From NCBI GenBank assembly GCA_963575745.1, contig CAUYUJ010012113.1:172566-236565 (forward strand): a DNA stretch of 64,000 nt. The letters are read 5' to 3'. Position numbers and translations under genes: made by a program. Of this stretch, positions 19,868 to 31,429 are shown in pieces. The notes beneath the pieces were generated by a model that was not told the origin of the DNA, ran no database searches, and saw nothing but the letters and a program-made list of their open reading frames with translations. How positions within the stretch are numbered: the first letter of the stretch is position 1; each line of letters opens with the position of its first letter. The stretch is from Prorocentrum cordatum. Lineage: Eukaryota; Sar; Dinophyceae; Prorocentrales; Prorocentraceae.

Positions 19868-22708
19868 TTAGCGATCCCATATGTTTCGGAAGCCGCCCTC
19901 TTCCACCAACCTACCGAGTGACATGGCGGAGGGGCAGCTCGTCATCGCCAGCGCACTGCTGGATAATCTGATCTCGGAGATCTGCATCTGAATGCGCTTG
20001 TGACCTTCGCGGCCACAATTCGCTGTTTCTGGAATGTGATCACGGCCTTTGCACATGTAGTCGGATTCGTCGGGGGTCGCCAGATTTGTCGTGCATGCGG
20101 TGCGCTGATCCGCTGTTCAACTGCTGTCGTTCGGACAGGCGTGGAAGACGCCGTTGCTGATGCCGCCGACGGCTCGGGACTGTCGGTTGTCCGAATAGCG
20201 GGCGCGCCAAGAGTCTGACTAGTTTGGGGGGGGGGGGGTCGTTGTGCCATGCGCGGGCCTCGTCCAGAGCCGCGCGCAATGCTTGCGCACTGTCGCGCCG
20301 CCGCCAATCTGGAAGTGCGTCATGAACGGCCGCGCCAACGTTAGGGCCACCGTGCAATTTGTCCAGGCTTCCGCGCACCGCGCACGCGCAGATCTCTGCG
20401 CTGTCGAGGTCGGAGCGCGCGCGCGCGGCTGAGATGCTTTGCGGGGGACTGGAGCCATGGCCAGGAACTTTTCGCGGATCACGTAGCTCCCTTTGCGTTG
20501 TCGTCAGGGCTGTCGTTGCCGGGCATATGGCGATGGGTTGCGGTGTCGCGGGGACATGCCCCTCCTGGAGTCGAGGGGGGACTGGCGTCCACGGTCGCCC
20601 CCCCGCTGAGAGGAGCGCCCCCCCTCGCTGCCTCTGCTGGAGTCGCGGGGCGGAGAGCGAGATCCTCGCTGCGACCAGCGCGCGCCCCCCGGACTGCGAG
20701 AGCCCCGGCGGCTGTTTCTCTGAAGGGGGCGCGAATCCCGCCGCGGCCATCGCGAGCCCCCCGGCCTCCGCGATCCCCAGCGCCGCCTCCCGCGCGGTGG
20801 AGAGCGTAGTGGCGTCCTGTCGCGGCTGCCCCGACTGAAATTTCGACCTGGGCTGCGCGGCTGTGTCTTCGCGCCAGCTGCAAGGGGAGCGCGCTCGCAG
20901 GCGTCGCCGGCCTTGCAGCGGCTGTTATGGAAGACCGCAGCGAGCCGCGCGGGGGCAACGGTTCTTGTCGCCTTCGCGGCAGGTCTTGGTTGGCGAAATT
21001 GCAACATAAACTCTAACGCTGCCCAGCGGGGGCAAAGCCGGCCGGTCACTGGTTACTGTTAGGACGTCCCCCGCGGGCACCACCGCCAGCCCGCCGCCGG
21101 GGAGGGCGAAATTGCGCGTCGCGGGGGGCCGGCAGGTCCCGAGCGTAAGGCTTTGCACAATCAATATTATTCGCGGATTCCATTCTTCCACGCAACACAC
21201 AAAGCACTCCCATTCCTTGCGCTGCGACTCGCACATCGAAGCGTTCCGGCTTCGTTCGAGTCGATGCATCTCGAAACTCTCGTTGACGCAGGCGCGAAGC
21301 CATCCGTAGATCTGATTCGGGCCATTGGGCTTCATCGAAATGCACTCGTACGCGCCCCGCTTCGACCAAAGATGTCAGCGCATCTGAGTCTGGAACAAGG
21401 ACTCGAGAATCTTGGAATCAGGAGGTTCCCGACAGTTTAATGATAAATCATCCCTGTCCACGATTGAACGTTGAAGATCATCTTCCCGCGCGCGAAGGTT
21501 CTGAAGTCTCTCGGAGTCGCGCGTGGCGTCGAACCCCTCGGTGACCTTGTAGGACAGCAGGATGCGCATGTAGATGTGGCGGTCTTTCAGCACGCGCCCT
21601 GCCCTACTTGTGCTGCGCGCGTTTCAGGCCCTTGGCCTGGTGGCGTTGTTCGGTAGGCAGGGCGGCAGTCAGCGCCGTTGCAACTTTGCCACCGATTCTC
21701 TCGAAATCGCCACTGCCTGCAAGATCTTCAAACTTAGCGCCTGCATTCTCGGCAACGCAAGGGAAGGCGCGGGCCATGGACTGGCGCCCAGAAGCACTGC
21801 CAAAGCCTCCTCGGACACGTTGCTGCCAGTCGTCCGCCTGCGCGATCTTCGGCAGGCGCGGCGCGCGAACGGCGCCAGACTCTGTGAGTTGTGTCGCGCC
21901 ACTAGCTGGATGCTGTGAGAGGTTCTGAGAGCTGTGACTGGCGGTGGTGAGTTTTCGCGATAGTTAACCTCGTCATGGTCGACGCGCGTAGTGGGCGAGG
22001 CCGCAGAGGCGGGGCCAGATAACGTGCGTCGCGGTTGATCCGCGCGGAAGTTGCCAGCAGCGATAGCACCGCAGCGCGTGGTTCCGCGACGGCCCGAGTG
22101 AGACCTGAGATCTGTTGAATCGTTGAAGTTTCAACCTTGTCTCCGCGCTCTGCCGCGGCGTTCTCGGAGGGCGTGGCGCGATTAGCGGCGCGCGCGGTGC
22201 CGCGCCTTAGTGATGCTTGCCGCAAGCGCCTCTGCGAGGGACTGCGGTTATGATCGTGACGCTGAGATTTGAAGCAATACGGACCAGGGGGTGCTTTGCT
22301 GTTCGGAACACTTGGGCGGGGGAACGCAGGCGCCGGCTGCTCGGTCATGCAACTGCGGCCCTCGATGGCGCGAACGCGTTCGTAGACAGGGACAGACGCT
22401 GGGCTCGTAGGGCCTCTCGTGCCCCAGCGGCGGGCACGCGCGGATGCGCGGGTAGAAAAAAACCGACGACGCGATCGCAAATATCGCCCCCGACACGCCG
22501 CAGGTGCTCCGCCGACGTCAGATGCAGCAGCAGGCGCAGGAGGTTTAGGAGCGAGGGCATGAGTGCGGGAACGCTCCCAAAATCCACGCGCGCGAAATGT
22601 AGGGATCGCCCCCAACATAGGCCGAGAGCGCTCACTCGCCGCTCGCAGCAATTCAGTTTGCATGTGTTCCTCTTGGCCAGCTCCTGTCACTGGGGTCTGG
22701 GGTATCAC
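19868..22708 (-). pseudogene. Gag-like region of the copia-like element
   Basis: Pieces in several frames: VTEGFDATRDSERLQNLR and DDLQRSIVDRDDLSLN (frame from 21593), IYGWLRACVNESFEMHRLER (frame from 21335), an Arg/Ser/Gly-rich domain with repeated RSPxR (20504-21049) and a zinc-knuckle-like NCGREGHKR (near 19.98 kb). Together this is the usual gag succession: capsid-like helices, basic RS-rich region, zinc knuckle. The capsid part is the best preserved. Start unknown; the frame from 22708 is Ala/Arg-rich and may be 5' leader. Confidence 0.5.
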
Positions 22709-22889
22709 ATCGTCTTCTACTCCCTCTCAAGGTCGTCATCGAACCTACGCGACGTCAGAGAACTCCCATGCTGAACTTCGCCGCCCGCCCCCCAAGGGGC
22801 GGCAATCGAAGCAGCAGGGGAGATCGACGAGTCAAGGTTCGCCGGTGGAAGAGCGAAAGAAACAAAGAAACGCCGATGACCTGTGAGCG

Positions 22890-23738
22890 GAAATTCGACG
22901 GCCCAACGGGCCAGAGGCGTGCTAAGATCTCCGGCAACTGGTTAACAATTCTCTAGTTCGCGCGCGCGGGGCGGCCCCTGGGGGTCCCCGGACGAAAAGT
23001 ACCCCGGGCGACTCCCGGCTGATCCCCGGGCGAAGCCACCAGAGCGCTCCATGAGCGCAGCAATAGGGCTCCGAGACGTCCCCGAGAGCCCCAAGAAAGG
23101 CCAAGAGGCCCCCAAGAGGCCCCCAAGATGGTACACGAGGGGTCCGACATGCCACAAGATCGCTCCAAGACGCCCAAGATAGCCCCCAGACGCCCCAAGA
23201 GGCCTCCAAGAGCACTCCCAAGAGGGCCCCTGGAGGCAAAATTCATAGTTTTTCCTTAGGTTTTTGAAAGATGTTGGAGCTTCCACCTTTTCGGCTTCCC
23301 GACGCCCCAAGACGGCCCAAGAGGCCCCCAAGATCGCCCCAAGAGGGCCCAAGAGGCCCCCAAGAGGGCCCAAAGATGGCCCAAGAGGGCTCGAAGACGG
23401 CCCAAGAAGCCTCCAAGACGGTCCAAGAGGGCCCCAAGAACGCCCCCAAAGGGGCCCCAGAGAGGGAACACGAAACAAGATTTCGAGCCCTCGGCCCTTA
23501 GGAGCCCCTACGAGGCCTCTAAGAGGCCCCAAGAGGCCCCCACGAGGCCCTCAGGAGGCCCCCAAGAGTCCCCCAAGCGGCCCCAGGAGGCCCCCCAAAT
23601 GCCCCCCCGAGCGCCCCAGGAGTCCCCCAAGCGGCCCCAGGAACCCCCAAAGCGCCGCATTGACACCAGGCCCTTGGGCAAACGGCAGACATGAGACTGT
23701 ATGGGCCGGCGGAATGAGCGAAGCGATTAAATAAGAAA
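22890..23738 (+). repeat. Dispersed repeat with conserved ends, copy 1
   Basis: Begins AATTCGACGGCCCAACGGGC then CAGAGGCGTGCTAAGATCTCC and ends GGGCCGGCGGAATGAGCGAA then GCGATTAAATAAGAAA. The interior holds GCGGCCCCTGGGGGTCCCC, a CCAAGAGGCCCC minisatellite split in two, and between the halves GATGTTGGAGC then CCTTTTCGGCTTCCCGACGC. The same start, middle and end occur at 26150-26806 in direct orientation. No ORF of its own; it looks like a non-autonomous interspersed element. Confidence 0.85.
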
Positions 23739-23884
23739 CCGAGAAGCCGAACCGTCCGAAGGAGATCCGTAGATAGAGGAAGGGAAATAACGATGAAGGG
23801 TTGTATCCCTCGATGCTGCTCGGTCCTAAATCTCAAGAAATCCAGCACCTGAGCCAATAGGGGCAGCAGTATCAGAGATATAAC

Positions 23885-24770
23885 AATGATAAAGAAACGT
23901 GATGCACACAAGAGGGCATCCAGGAAGGCCCGAAGAGGCCCAAATCATTGATGATCCATTGGTTGTTGAAGGATGTGGGCATGTTATTCTGCTCGGCCTT
24001 CCGATGGCCCGAGGCGGCCTCAAGAGCTCCCAAACATCGCCAACAAATCGCCCAAAAAGACACCAGGACAACTAAAAAGGCCTTTGAGACGGCCCAAGGA
24101 ACCCCAAGACAGCCCAAAAGGCATCCAAGACAACCGGGATGGCCTCCAAGACGGCAGTGGAGCACCACAAGGGGGCCCCAATTCAACCCAGAGAGGCCCC
24201 AAAGACGGTTTCCGACGGCGTCAGACGGTCCAGGCAAGCCCTAAGACTGCCAAAGAGGCGCCGAGAAGGCTCCCAAGAGGCCCAAGGAGGCCAACAGATG
24301 CCTCCAAGAGGCTCCCAGGAAGTTCCCAGGAGGCCCCAAGAGTGCCCCCAGAAGCTCCCAAGAGGCCCCCTCCTTTGTCCTCCTCCTCCTCCTCTTCCTA
24401 CTCCTCCTCCTGATCTTCCCGCCATCCTACCCCAAATGTTAACCGGAAGGTTTCCATCACGGCTGTGGGAACACATGGTCCGATAGCTTAGAAGAGCTCT
24501 TGCCACAATTCTCGACCACATGAGCGATTCCAACAAGCAGAGAGCGGCGGTGGTTCGCCGTAGGCGTCTTCGATACTCGATGAAATTCAGGCAGCGGGGC
24601 GGCAAGACGGCCAGCGGTGGCTCGCGGCCGTGAGGCGACGAACGTAGTACAGTCGGGTTCGAGAACTGGCGAGTAGCAAGGTGTCGAGGCACTGCAGGGC
24701 GGAGACCCCTCAGGGCATAAGCGGGAGAGGGCTTGAGCGTCGAACGAAAGGCAACGTTGTCGAATCAAAC
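23885..24770 (+). repeat. Third related repeat block with CCAAGA core
   Basis: The middle motif TTGTTGAAGGATGTGGGCATG and CTCGGCCTTCCGATGGCC (23963-24008) aligns with the middle of copies 1 and 2. It is followed by CCAAGA units to 24370 and then a CTCCTCC tract. It then carries the tail seen after the 2.8-kb block (TTTCCATCACGGCTGTGGG, GGTGGTTCGCCGTAGGCG). It is therefore a chimera or a different subfamily of the same repeat superfamily. Confidence 0.65.
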
Positions 24771-26147
24771 CCAGCCGTCCTTACGCCTTGCGACTGGCTT
24801 CGATTGAACTGCATCGAAGACGAGGTGCATGAGCGAAAGACTGGGGATGCAGCAACATAAGCAGGCGAAGCGAGCAACTAACCATAACAATGCTTGACGT
24901 AGATGGCACATGACGCACATCAGCGGGGACTGAGAAACCAATCGCACCAGCAGCACGCTCATTCACGATCAGTCCCTAATCGCAGAAGACGCATAGGGCA
25001 AGCATCGGGAGCAGAGAAGTAAACAGAGCAGCCCTGACAAGAGGAACCTGGGGGGCAGGCGTCAAGTCTCTGATGGAGGGGAATCGAGAGGAGGGGACTG
25101 GCTCCGGGAGGGAGACATCGGCTTTGCAATCGAGGATGCATTGCCGATGGATCGACTACACGTAGGGTCTGAGTGCAGAACAGGACGTTCTTGGGCACGG
25201 TGGGGCATGCAAGTAAAAAATTGTGATCAAAGAGCGCCTGGGGGTAAAGCCCCGAGCTCCGAACCCGAGGTCAGCCTCCTGCTTGTCCCGCTCCAACCCC
25301 TCATCGCCCTCCGTCGACGACAACGGAGGCGGTGGCGGCAGCAGACAATGACGACCCTGACTGGCTGGGCTGGCTGGAACACATGGAAGGTACTTGCCAG
25401 CACGCCTCCTCTGGAGCGCCCGAGGATACTTAGCAGTACGCTTCCTCAGTCTTTGGAGGCGACTGAAGACGACCTGCAAGGACGTTACCAGGGCTGGCGG
25501 CAGAGCCCGAAGATGATCTGCCAGGACGCTTCCTGGAGCGCCCGAAGGTACCTCCCAGGACGCTTCCCAGGGGCGGCAGCGACGGCGACAAACACGGCGA
25601 CGGAGACGTCGGCAACGACGGCGGCGGCGAACACGGCGGCGGCGAAGGCCGACTGCGACGAGGAGTCCCCGCTGTCGGACGGACAGTCGGCCTGAGAGGT
25701 GCGCTGTCCCCGCGGCGCTTGTGCCCACGGCCGACGACGACGATGACGCAGGCGGTTGGCGACGACGAGCAGCGCCCGCTGTGCCGGGCCAGCGGTCGCC
25801 CGAGAGAGTGGCAGGGCTCGGGCAGGGGACCGCTGCAGACTTGATTGACCCCCAAATTGAGATTTCCGCCGAATCCACGACATGTGTGCAGGATACTCGT
25901 ATGTCTACGAGCCTGGTACGTTTATTTCCCCGTAGATCCGACGAACAGCATTAACTCTGGTGTAAATCAGTTCTGCAGTCGATCCCCTAAGGGCGGAGGG
26001 GGAAGCGCTTCGCTCTGCGTTCTTCGGGTCGGTGTTCTCCGCGCTCTTGTTGGGCTTCTGGCGCACGCGCGGAAGGTCGTCGGCGCGGAGAGCGGGGGGG
26101 CGGGGGGGGGCGGACGGAGTTCACATAGGGCAGCGGGACTTCTTCAC
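24771..26147. other. No recognised gene; imperfect 45-60-bp repeats at 25.39-25.58 kb
   Basis: Holds an open plus frame 25141-25695 (184 codons) whose middle is built from imperfect repeats of TGGAGCGCCCGARGRTAC and CAGGACGCTTCC (25390-25580). Its end is Ala/Thr-rich from GGCGGCGAC-type repeats. There is no domain I recognise, and low-complexity ends make a real protein doubtful. A GGGGGGGCGGGGGGGGG run lies at 26094-26110. Confidence 0.45.
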
Positions 26148-26806
26148 AGAATTCGCCGGCCCAACAGGCCAGAGGCGTGCGAATATCTCCGGTAGCAGGT
26201 TAACAATAGTTTGTGCTTCGCGAGCGCGCGGCGGCCCCTGGGGACCCCTCGAAGAAACGTACCCTGGTCGATGCCCGGCTGACTCCCCCAGTGCGCTCCA
26301 CGAGCACGCGAAGAGGGCGCCGGGACGCGCCCTACACGGCCCAAGAGGCCCCGAATTCACCGAAAGATCGTTCCAAGACGCTCAAGATGGTCTCCAGATG
26401 GTCCCAGAGGCTGCGAAAAAAAACCCAAGAGAGCTTCAAGAGGCTCTCCAAGAGGGCCCCAACAAGCAAAAATCGTCCCATTCCCTTCGCGAAACGTCAA
26501 TGTTTCGCATGTGCGACGTTTCTCGCCTTTTCGGTTTTCCAACGCTCCAAGACGGCCCAAGAGGTCCCCAAAACCACCCCAAGAAGGCCCAAGAAGCTTC
26601 CGAGAGGGCCCCAAGATGGCCCCAAGACAGCCCAAGAGGCGCCAGGAGGCACCCCAAGAAGCCCCAAGAGGCCCCAAGAGGCCCAACACGGCCCACACGA
26701 GGCTTCAAAACTGCCTCCCAGAGGCCCGCAAGAGGCCCCAACACGGCCCCCAAGCGGCGAGGCCATATGGGTCAGCGGAATGAGCGAAGCGATTAAACAA
26801 GAAAAA
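26148..26806 (+). repeat. Dispersed repeat with conserved ends, copy 2
   Basis: Begins AATTCGCCGGCCCAACAGGC then CAGAGGCGTGCGAATATCTCC and ends GGGTCAGCGGAATGAGCGAA then GCGATTAAACAAGAAA. It is about 190 bp shorter than copy 1 through fewer CCAAGA units, while the ends and the middle motif (GACGTTTCTCGCCTTTTCGG) are conserved. Conserved boundaries with a variable core suggest a mobile unit whose internal minisatellite changes length. Confidence 0.85.
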
Positions 26807-26828
26807 AACATCACGAACATAAATGTTT

Positions 26829-26955
26829 GGCGCTCTGCGCGAATTTCTGGGATCTGCGATGGCCCTCATCCCTGGCGCGCGGAGCGCGCCACTGGCGGCC
26901 CTGGAGGCGCCACTGGGGGGCTCAGCGCAGATCCAAGAAATCCGCACGGAGCGCC
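26829..26955. other. 30-bp inverted repeat (stem-loop)
   Basis: GGCGCTCTGCGCGAATTTCT plus GGGATCTGCG (26829-26858) is the near reverse complement of CGCAGATCCAAGAAATCC plus GCACGGAGCGCC (26926-26955), with 26 of 30 positions matching and a 67-base GC-rich loop. A related word TCCGCGTGGATTTCTTG recurs at 27002-27018. It could be a miniature inverted-repeat relic. Confidence 0.75.
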
Positions 26956-26959
26956 AACA

Positions 26960-27434
26960 GTTTTTTAAGGTGTATTTTCATGGACAAAAACATTCGGAGG
27001 TCCGCGTGGATTTCTTGCGTCGGTCCTGGCCCCCGGGCGGCACCAGAGGGGCCCCCTTGGAGGTCGCCGGGCGCCGACCCAAGATGTCCGCGCGCAACTC
27101 TGAGAGCTGATGCTCATGCAGCTTGTCGAGCTCTCGGTTCGGAAGAACCTCTATTTTGGAACCATCCCTTCGGCGCTCCGACGCCCACTGTTTTTTTCAA
27201 TTGGAGCTCCCCTGGGGCTCGCACTATTTTGTTTTCTGAGGGAAGGTGTTGGATCTCCAAATGTGCCCCTGGTGCCCAGTTTACAGCAACAGCGGCTCCC
27301 GCCTGATTTTTCCTCGCAAAACGTAATCAATCTCAAGTCGCGCTCGCATTCGAGACTTTCTTATGATTCACTCAAGGATCGCGCCGTCGCACAAGTCACG
27401 ACTCGTGCTCCCGCCTCAAGCTCAACAAAAATAC
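26960..27434. other. No recognised gene
   Basis: Plus frame 27110-27760 is open for 216 codons, but its second half is dictated by the CCCGCCCGAC minisatellite. The first half (LVELSVRKNLYFGTIPSALR, FFSIGAPLGLALFCFL) is hydrophobic without a known motif. Confidence 0.4.
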
Positions 27435-27725
27435 AAAAATCTGTTTCAATGCCCTACCCGCCCAACCCGCCCGTTCAAGCCCGCCCGCCCATCAGGGTCC
27501 GGTCGCCTGGCACGCCTGAGGGGTCCACCCGTTCGCCCGTTTGGAAGACAACCCGCCTGCCTGATTCAATGTCCCGCCCGACCCGCCCGTTAGGGTCCGC
27601 CCGCCCGACCCGCCCGCCCGACCTGCGCGACGGGGCCTGGCGTTTGGCGCGCTTCGGAACTCCGTTTGCCCGGTTTGATGCATGGCTTGCCCGACGCGCC
27701 CCCTTTAGGGTTCGCCCGTCAGCAC
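27435..27725. repeat. CCCGCCCGAC-type minisatellite
   Basis: Loose tandem CCCGCCCGNC, CCCGCCCGTTAGGGTCCG and TTTGCCCGGTTTG units. Strong C/G strand asymmetry on the plus strand. A similar word on the opposite strand (GGGTCGGGTCGGGCG) is at 37.49-37.51 kb. Confidence 0.75.
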
Positions 27726-29175
27726 CGGCCCGCTGGTCAGGAGCCGCTTGCCAGAAATAGCGTTCGTCTGCAATCCTTCGCCCTCAGTCCTCCTCTTTTC
27801 CTCTTGAACCTCTCTCTTTCGTTCCCTCCCCCTTCCCTCGCTATCTCCCTTGTTATCCTCCTCCCCCTCCTCTTTCTCCCATTTTAACGGCCACGCCCAT
27901 TACACGTAGTACTGAAGGAAACCATGCCCTCACAGGCGGCACGGTTGAAGACGAGGAGAACGGGTGTCGAGGCATTGAGGTACGCATGTCGAATTGCACG
28001 CGAACAGAGAAGCGCGCACAGCATTAAGCTGATTGCTCTTGTTGTCCTTGCTCGAAATCCTTGGCGGCTCGGGCGCTCCTGAAACGGCGCATTGGAGGCG
28101 GGACGGTGTCCAAGGAACCGCGGCCATCACGCCACCCCTGGCGCCTGAGGCTGGCGGCCCCTTTGGGAAGGACTCGGATACACGTCGGCCGGAAGAAATA
28201 GGTAAACGCATGAAGTAGGAAAGCGGATAAAGCAGACTGGGTTCGGGCGCGCCCAGGGAATGAACCGACACAAAAACAAAAACAAACATGTCGACTCATT
28301 GTGTTGCAATGCTCGGGGGGCCTTCTTTGCGCCGTCGAGGCCCTGCCCGCGTCGGATCCTAATCGAATCCATGTCGGACTCGTCGGATACGCGTCGGCTC
28401 CGTGTCGAATCCGCGTCGAATCCACGCCAAATCCGCGCCGAGTCCGCATCGATCCCGCGCTGGGCACAAGAGAAGACCCCAATTCGGGGGGCAGGCGAAG
28501 CGCCCCGAAGATGCAACGATACCCTCTTAGCAGGACTCGGGGTAACTCCGAGCAGGCGCCTGGGAGGAAATCGGAAGGCCCGCAGGGCGCCGCGCGAGCG
28601 AGGCCGCCCCCCTCGGCGCGCGCCGTCGATGAAGAGGGAGAAGGGGGGGCACCCGAGCAACGGTCAAAAGCGGGTCCCACAGCTTTTTGCCTGGACATTG
28701 ATAATCCCTGCAAAATGTTCCGATCGCGTATCATGATCAGGGGGTTCCGCCGAAGCCATGGCGAGGAAGGAGTGTTCCGTTAAGCTGACTGTAGAATAAC
28801 CCTGAAGGGAGGAGGCCGGCCCGCCGGCCAACGCGCGCGAGGGCGGGCGCGCTCAATTTCTGCTATTCTACGCCGATGCAGCTGCGGATAGCACGGCAGC
28901 GGCAAGCGACGGCGGCGGCGGCAGGCAGATGGCGCGGAGAGGAGTGCGTTGACTCACCCCGCGGCGGGGCGTGTAGGATCACCCCGACCCCCCGCCAACT
29001 CGGCCTGTGCATATGCGCAGCCGCGGGAGCCAAACCCAAAAACAAGTTCGCGGCTCGACCGCGGCTGCCGAGGGGCAAGAGGCCGAAACAACCCGACGAG
29101 ACCGACCAAAACCACATCTAAAGCCAGCTCGCACCACAAAGGCCCTCCACTCCCATCGCGCCGGTAAAGCCAGGC
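27726..29175. other. No firm gene; short GTCGAATCCGC repeats
   Basis: 28375-28460 holds six to eight imperfect copies of CGTCGAATCCGCG/CGTCGGCTCCGTG. Plus and minus frames across it stay open, but peptides are Arg/Ser-rich. GTAGAATA (28789-28796) and TATTCTAC (28863-28870) flank a GC-rich segment as a short inverted repeat. The strand 27780-27890 is a pyrimidine-rich CTCCTCTTTCTCC tract. Confidence 0.45.
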
Positions 29176-29223
29176 GACGTGGGACTGGCGCCGACGAGGT
29201 CGCGCCAGTCCGTCTTCAAGAAA

Positions 29224-30420
29224 TCACCCCCGCCATCCTCCTTCGCGGCGCTGGGGGCGATGCCATTCGGAGCTAGTCTGCCAGCTCCGCTGAGATTGAT
29301 CTCGATGGCGGTAGTCATAAGTGTCTCTGCCTTTGCCACCGCTCCAGCTGCTGTGCTTGCCCTTGCTCTCGCCCTTGTCGACCGGCCTCGCCGCGGGCGT
29401 CGGCGGCGGCGGCGGCGCGGGCAAGGGCGCAGAGGCACTTCTCAGTGCTTCATGAGCATGACCATCAGAAACTGGGTTTCCCGCGGGTATATCTCCTGTT
29501 CTGGCCCAAGCCCGTCTGCGGGATGCCCATTCTTCCCCCCGCGATTCATCTTCACGGTCTCTCACGAATTCTTCGTTATACTCGTTCACGCTGAACCAGA
29601 GCCATATTCGATTGCTTCCCGTTATCGGCCCATGAGCACCCACGTGAACATGATATCCCTGGACGTTGCCGTTGTCGCCCCTGTCAGCATGATCCAGCGA
29701 AGGGCCCCAGCCGCCATCGCGCCCGCGGTCGCCTGCATCGTCGGTGGGCTCGTCAGCCCACGCAAGGGGCCGATCCCGATCGCGCCGCTCAGTAGGAGCT
29801 CCGCGCGGCCTCTGATCACGGTCGGGGTCACTGCCCAACGCGGCTGAGCTGGTGGACACTGGGTCGTCGGGGCTGGTCTAGAGGCGCGCCTCGCATTCCA
29901 GCCAGTCCTAGCCCCCTCGGTGGCATCGGCCGGACGCCTCGGAGGCGTTCGAGCATTCCGCGTGCTTCTCCGCCCCGAGAGGACAGAGCCACCTGGGGCG
30001 TCAGCATCCGTGCGCGGGGACACTGGGCCCGCAGAGCGCCCGTCAGCAGCCCCCGATGCGACTGGGTCGTCTGGGGCTGCCGGGGAAGAGCCGGCTGGGC
30101 CGACCTCCTCGGTGAGGTTCGTTACGTATCTAGTGAGTCCGATGGCAGCGTCCGTGACAAAATGCCCATGCCGGCCAATAGTCAATCGAGCTCCCGTAAG
30201 TGGGGCGATCTGATTAGATGATCCCATGAACTCTCTGGCAAATTGAGTTTCAATACAACAGCGTCGGACGGCGCTACAAACGTCGCCGCCTAAACCTTCG
30301 GTGCACGTCTGAAGCAGGTCCGACGATTTAATCGCTGACCTGATACGGCTGTCCAGCGCAAAGGCGTCGGTCAGCCTGGGATCGGGGGCATCGCCCCAAC
30401 TGTCGTGGTTCGCTGTACTT
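29224..30420 (-). pseudogene. Unrecognised coding relic, segment 1 (C-terminal side)
   Basis: Read from 30420 down: LTDAFALDSRIRSAIKSSDL, LQTCTEGLGGDVCSAVRRCC, IETQFAREFMGSSNQIAPLT and GRHGHFVTDAAIGLTRYVTN. A Ser/Pro/Asp-rich linker follows. In another frame (from 29859) it reads GYHVHVGAHGPITGSNRIWL, WFSVNEYNEEFVRDRED and a Gly/Ser/Lys-rich basic end. Amino-acid composition is that of a real folded protein with a disordered tail. I know no family with these motifs. It may be the 3' end of the large relic that runs up to 33.6 kb, or a gag-like protein. Confidence 0.5.
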
Positions 30421-30469
30421 CACGACCCGGAGGAGCAACATGAAGTCCTTCTGCCATGAACAAGAGTAC

Positions 30470-30760
30470 GACGTCACGAATGGCCAATAGGATTCGTCCC
30501 CATCGCCTATTCGCGGGGGCCCTGCCATAGGGTTCGTCTCAAACTTTTCCAACGAGCTCAGTCAGTCCTGGCGGCACGTCGTGAACCACATCTTTCTCCA
30601 GTCGCGCTGCAGCGGCTGGCGTGGTCAAGTACTCGAGAATAAATTGAACGGCGACGTTGATGGCGTCACGACGAATGAAAACGACATGCGCCTTTCCGTC
30701 GTTCAGCTCAAACATTAAATCCGCAACCGCATTCTTCACTCGGTTGCATGACGAAACCCG
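30470..30760 (-). pseudogene. Unrecognised coding relic, segment 2
   Basis: AVADLMFELNDGKAHVVFIR and RDAINVAVQFILEYLTTPAA (frame from 30739), then in another frame RIGDGDESYWPFVTSYSCSW and QKDFMLLLRVVKY (frame from 30552). The frame change near 30.54 kb follows a stop in TELVGKV. Helical, hydrophobic-patterned sequence typical of a globular domain, but unassigned. Confidence 0.45.
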
Positions 30761-30797
30761 CGTCGCTTCAGACAGGCGCCCCGAAAGGGGAACTATA

Positions 30798-31330
30798 TCA
30801 AGCCAAAGGCAGTGTCAATCCTGGGGTCTTCAGGCTGAGACGCGCTGGCACAATGCCGTCGGGCAGAACGCCTTTCGATGCTTCTGAAAGGTAGTTTCGA
30901 GCAAACATCGCGCCTGCCTGCCAGTTGGGCCGGGCACAAAGCGATGCAATTGCGTGATAAGTAAGATCTCCAACGGTTCTCGGGATAGGCGCATCGACGC
31001 GTCTCAGACGTTCAGTGAGCGTATCCACAATTGGAATGTCTACGCCCATGTCTCGCTTGCTCCTTGACCACTGGTCCAATCCTTCTGGCGGTTCCAGTTG
31101 TTTAGCATCTACATGGGCCCAATCGAAAACGGCAAGACCAGGACACCAAAATGGGCGAGCGTACCGATCAACGTCAGAGGACAATACTAATGGCCACCAT
31201 GTGGCCGCAAGTGGAAGGGCTTCGTTCTCCGATTATGCCTTGTGCACACGCCACTTGACGAAGCGAAGTTTCAACGGCTCGAGGAACTGGAAAAAAAGGG
31301 TTCGTGACGCGCTGGCGGCTGAGCCGCAGC
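30798..31330 (-). pseudogene. Unrecognised coding relic, segment 3
   Basis: Frame reads FLEPLKLRFVKWRVHKA, an in-frame TAA, SENEALPLAATWWPLVLSSD, VDRYARPFWCPGLAVFDWAH, VGDLTYHAIASLCARPNWQA and GAMFARNYLSEASKGVLPDG, ending at a stop after LTLPLA. The in-frame TAA near 31.22 kb and a frame change at the A8 run (about 31290-31297) join it to segment 4. The Trp/Tyr/Phe content suggests a folded domain; no family recognised. Confidence 0.5.
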
Positions 31331-31429
31331 GCTATCAGGAACCCAAGTTGGAAAGGTTCCTCGCTGTTGGTTGGAAAAAGTCTGTCCTCCCTTTGCGAAT
31401 CGGGGACGAGCGCCCCCTCTGCTAGCAAC

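Larger units (their letters stand above)
15800..22710 (-). mobile_element. Ty1/copia-like retrotransposon relic
   Basis: On the minus strand the order is gag-like region (22.7-19.9 kb), integrase zinc-binding and core (19.8-18.6 kb), RT start (17.46 kb), RT catalytic box (17.04 kb) and RNase H (16.4-16.0 kb). Integrase before RT is the copia order, opposite to gypsy. Frames change repeatedly and no long terminal repeats were recognised at either end, so it is an old copy or its LTRs are too diverged to see by eye. Confidence 0.8.

Noticed and set aside
23264-24413. Arg/Pro/Lys-rich ORFs across the CCAAGA blocks
   Set aside because: All are translations of CCAAGAGGCC units (RPKRPPRS, PKRPPRGP); they change with unit number.
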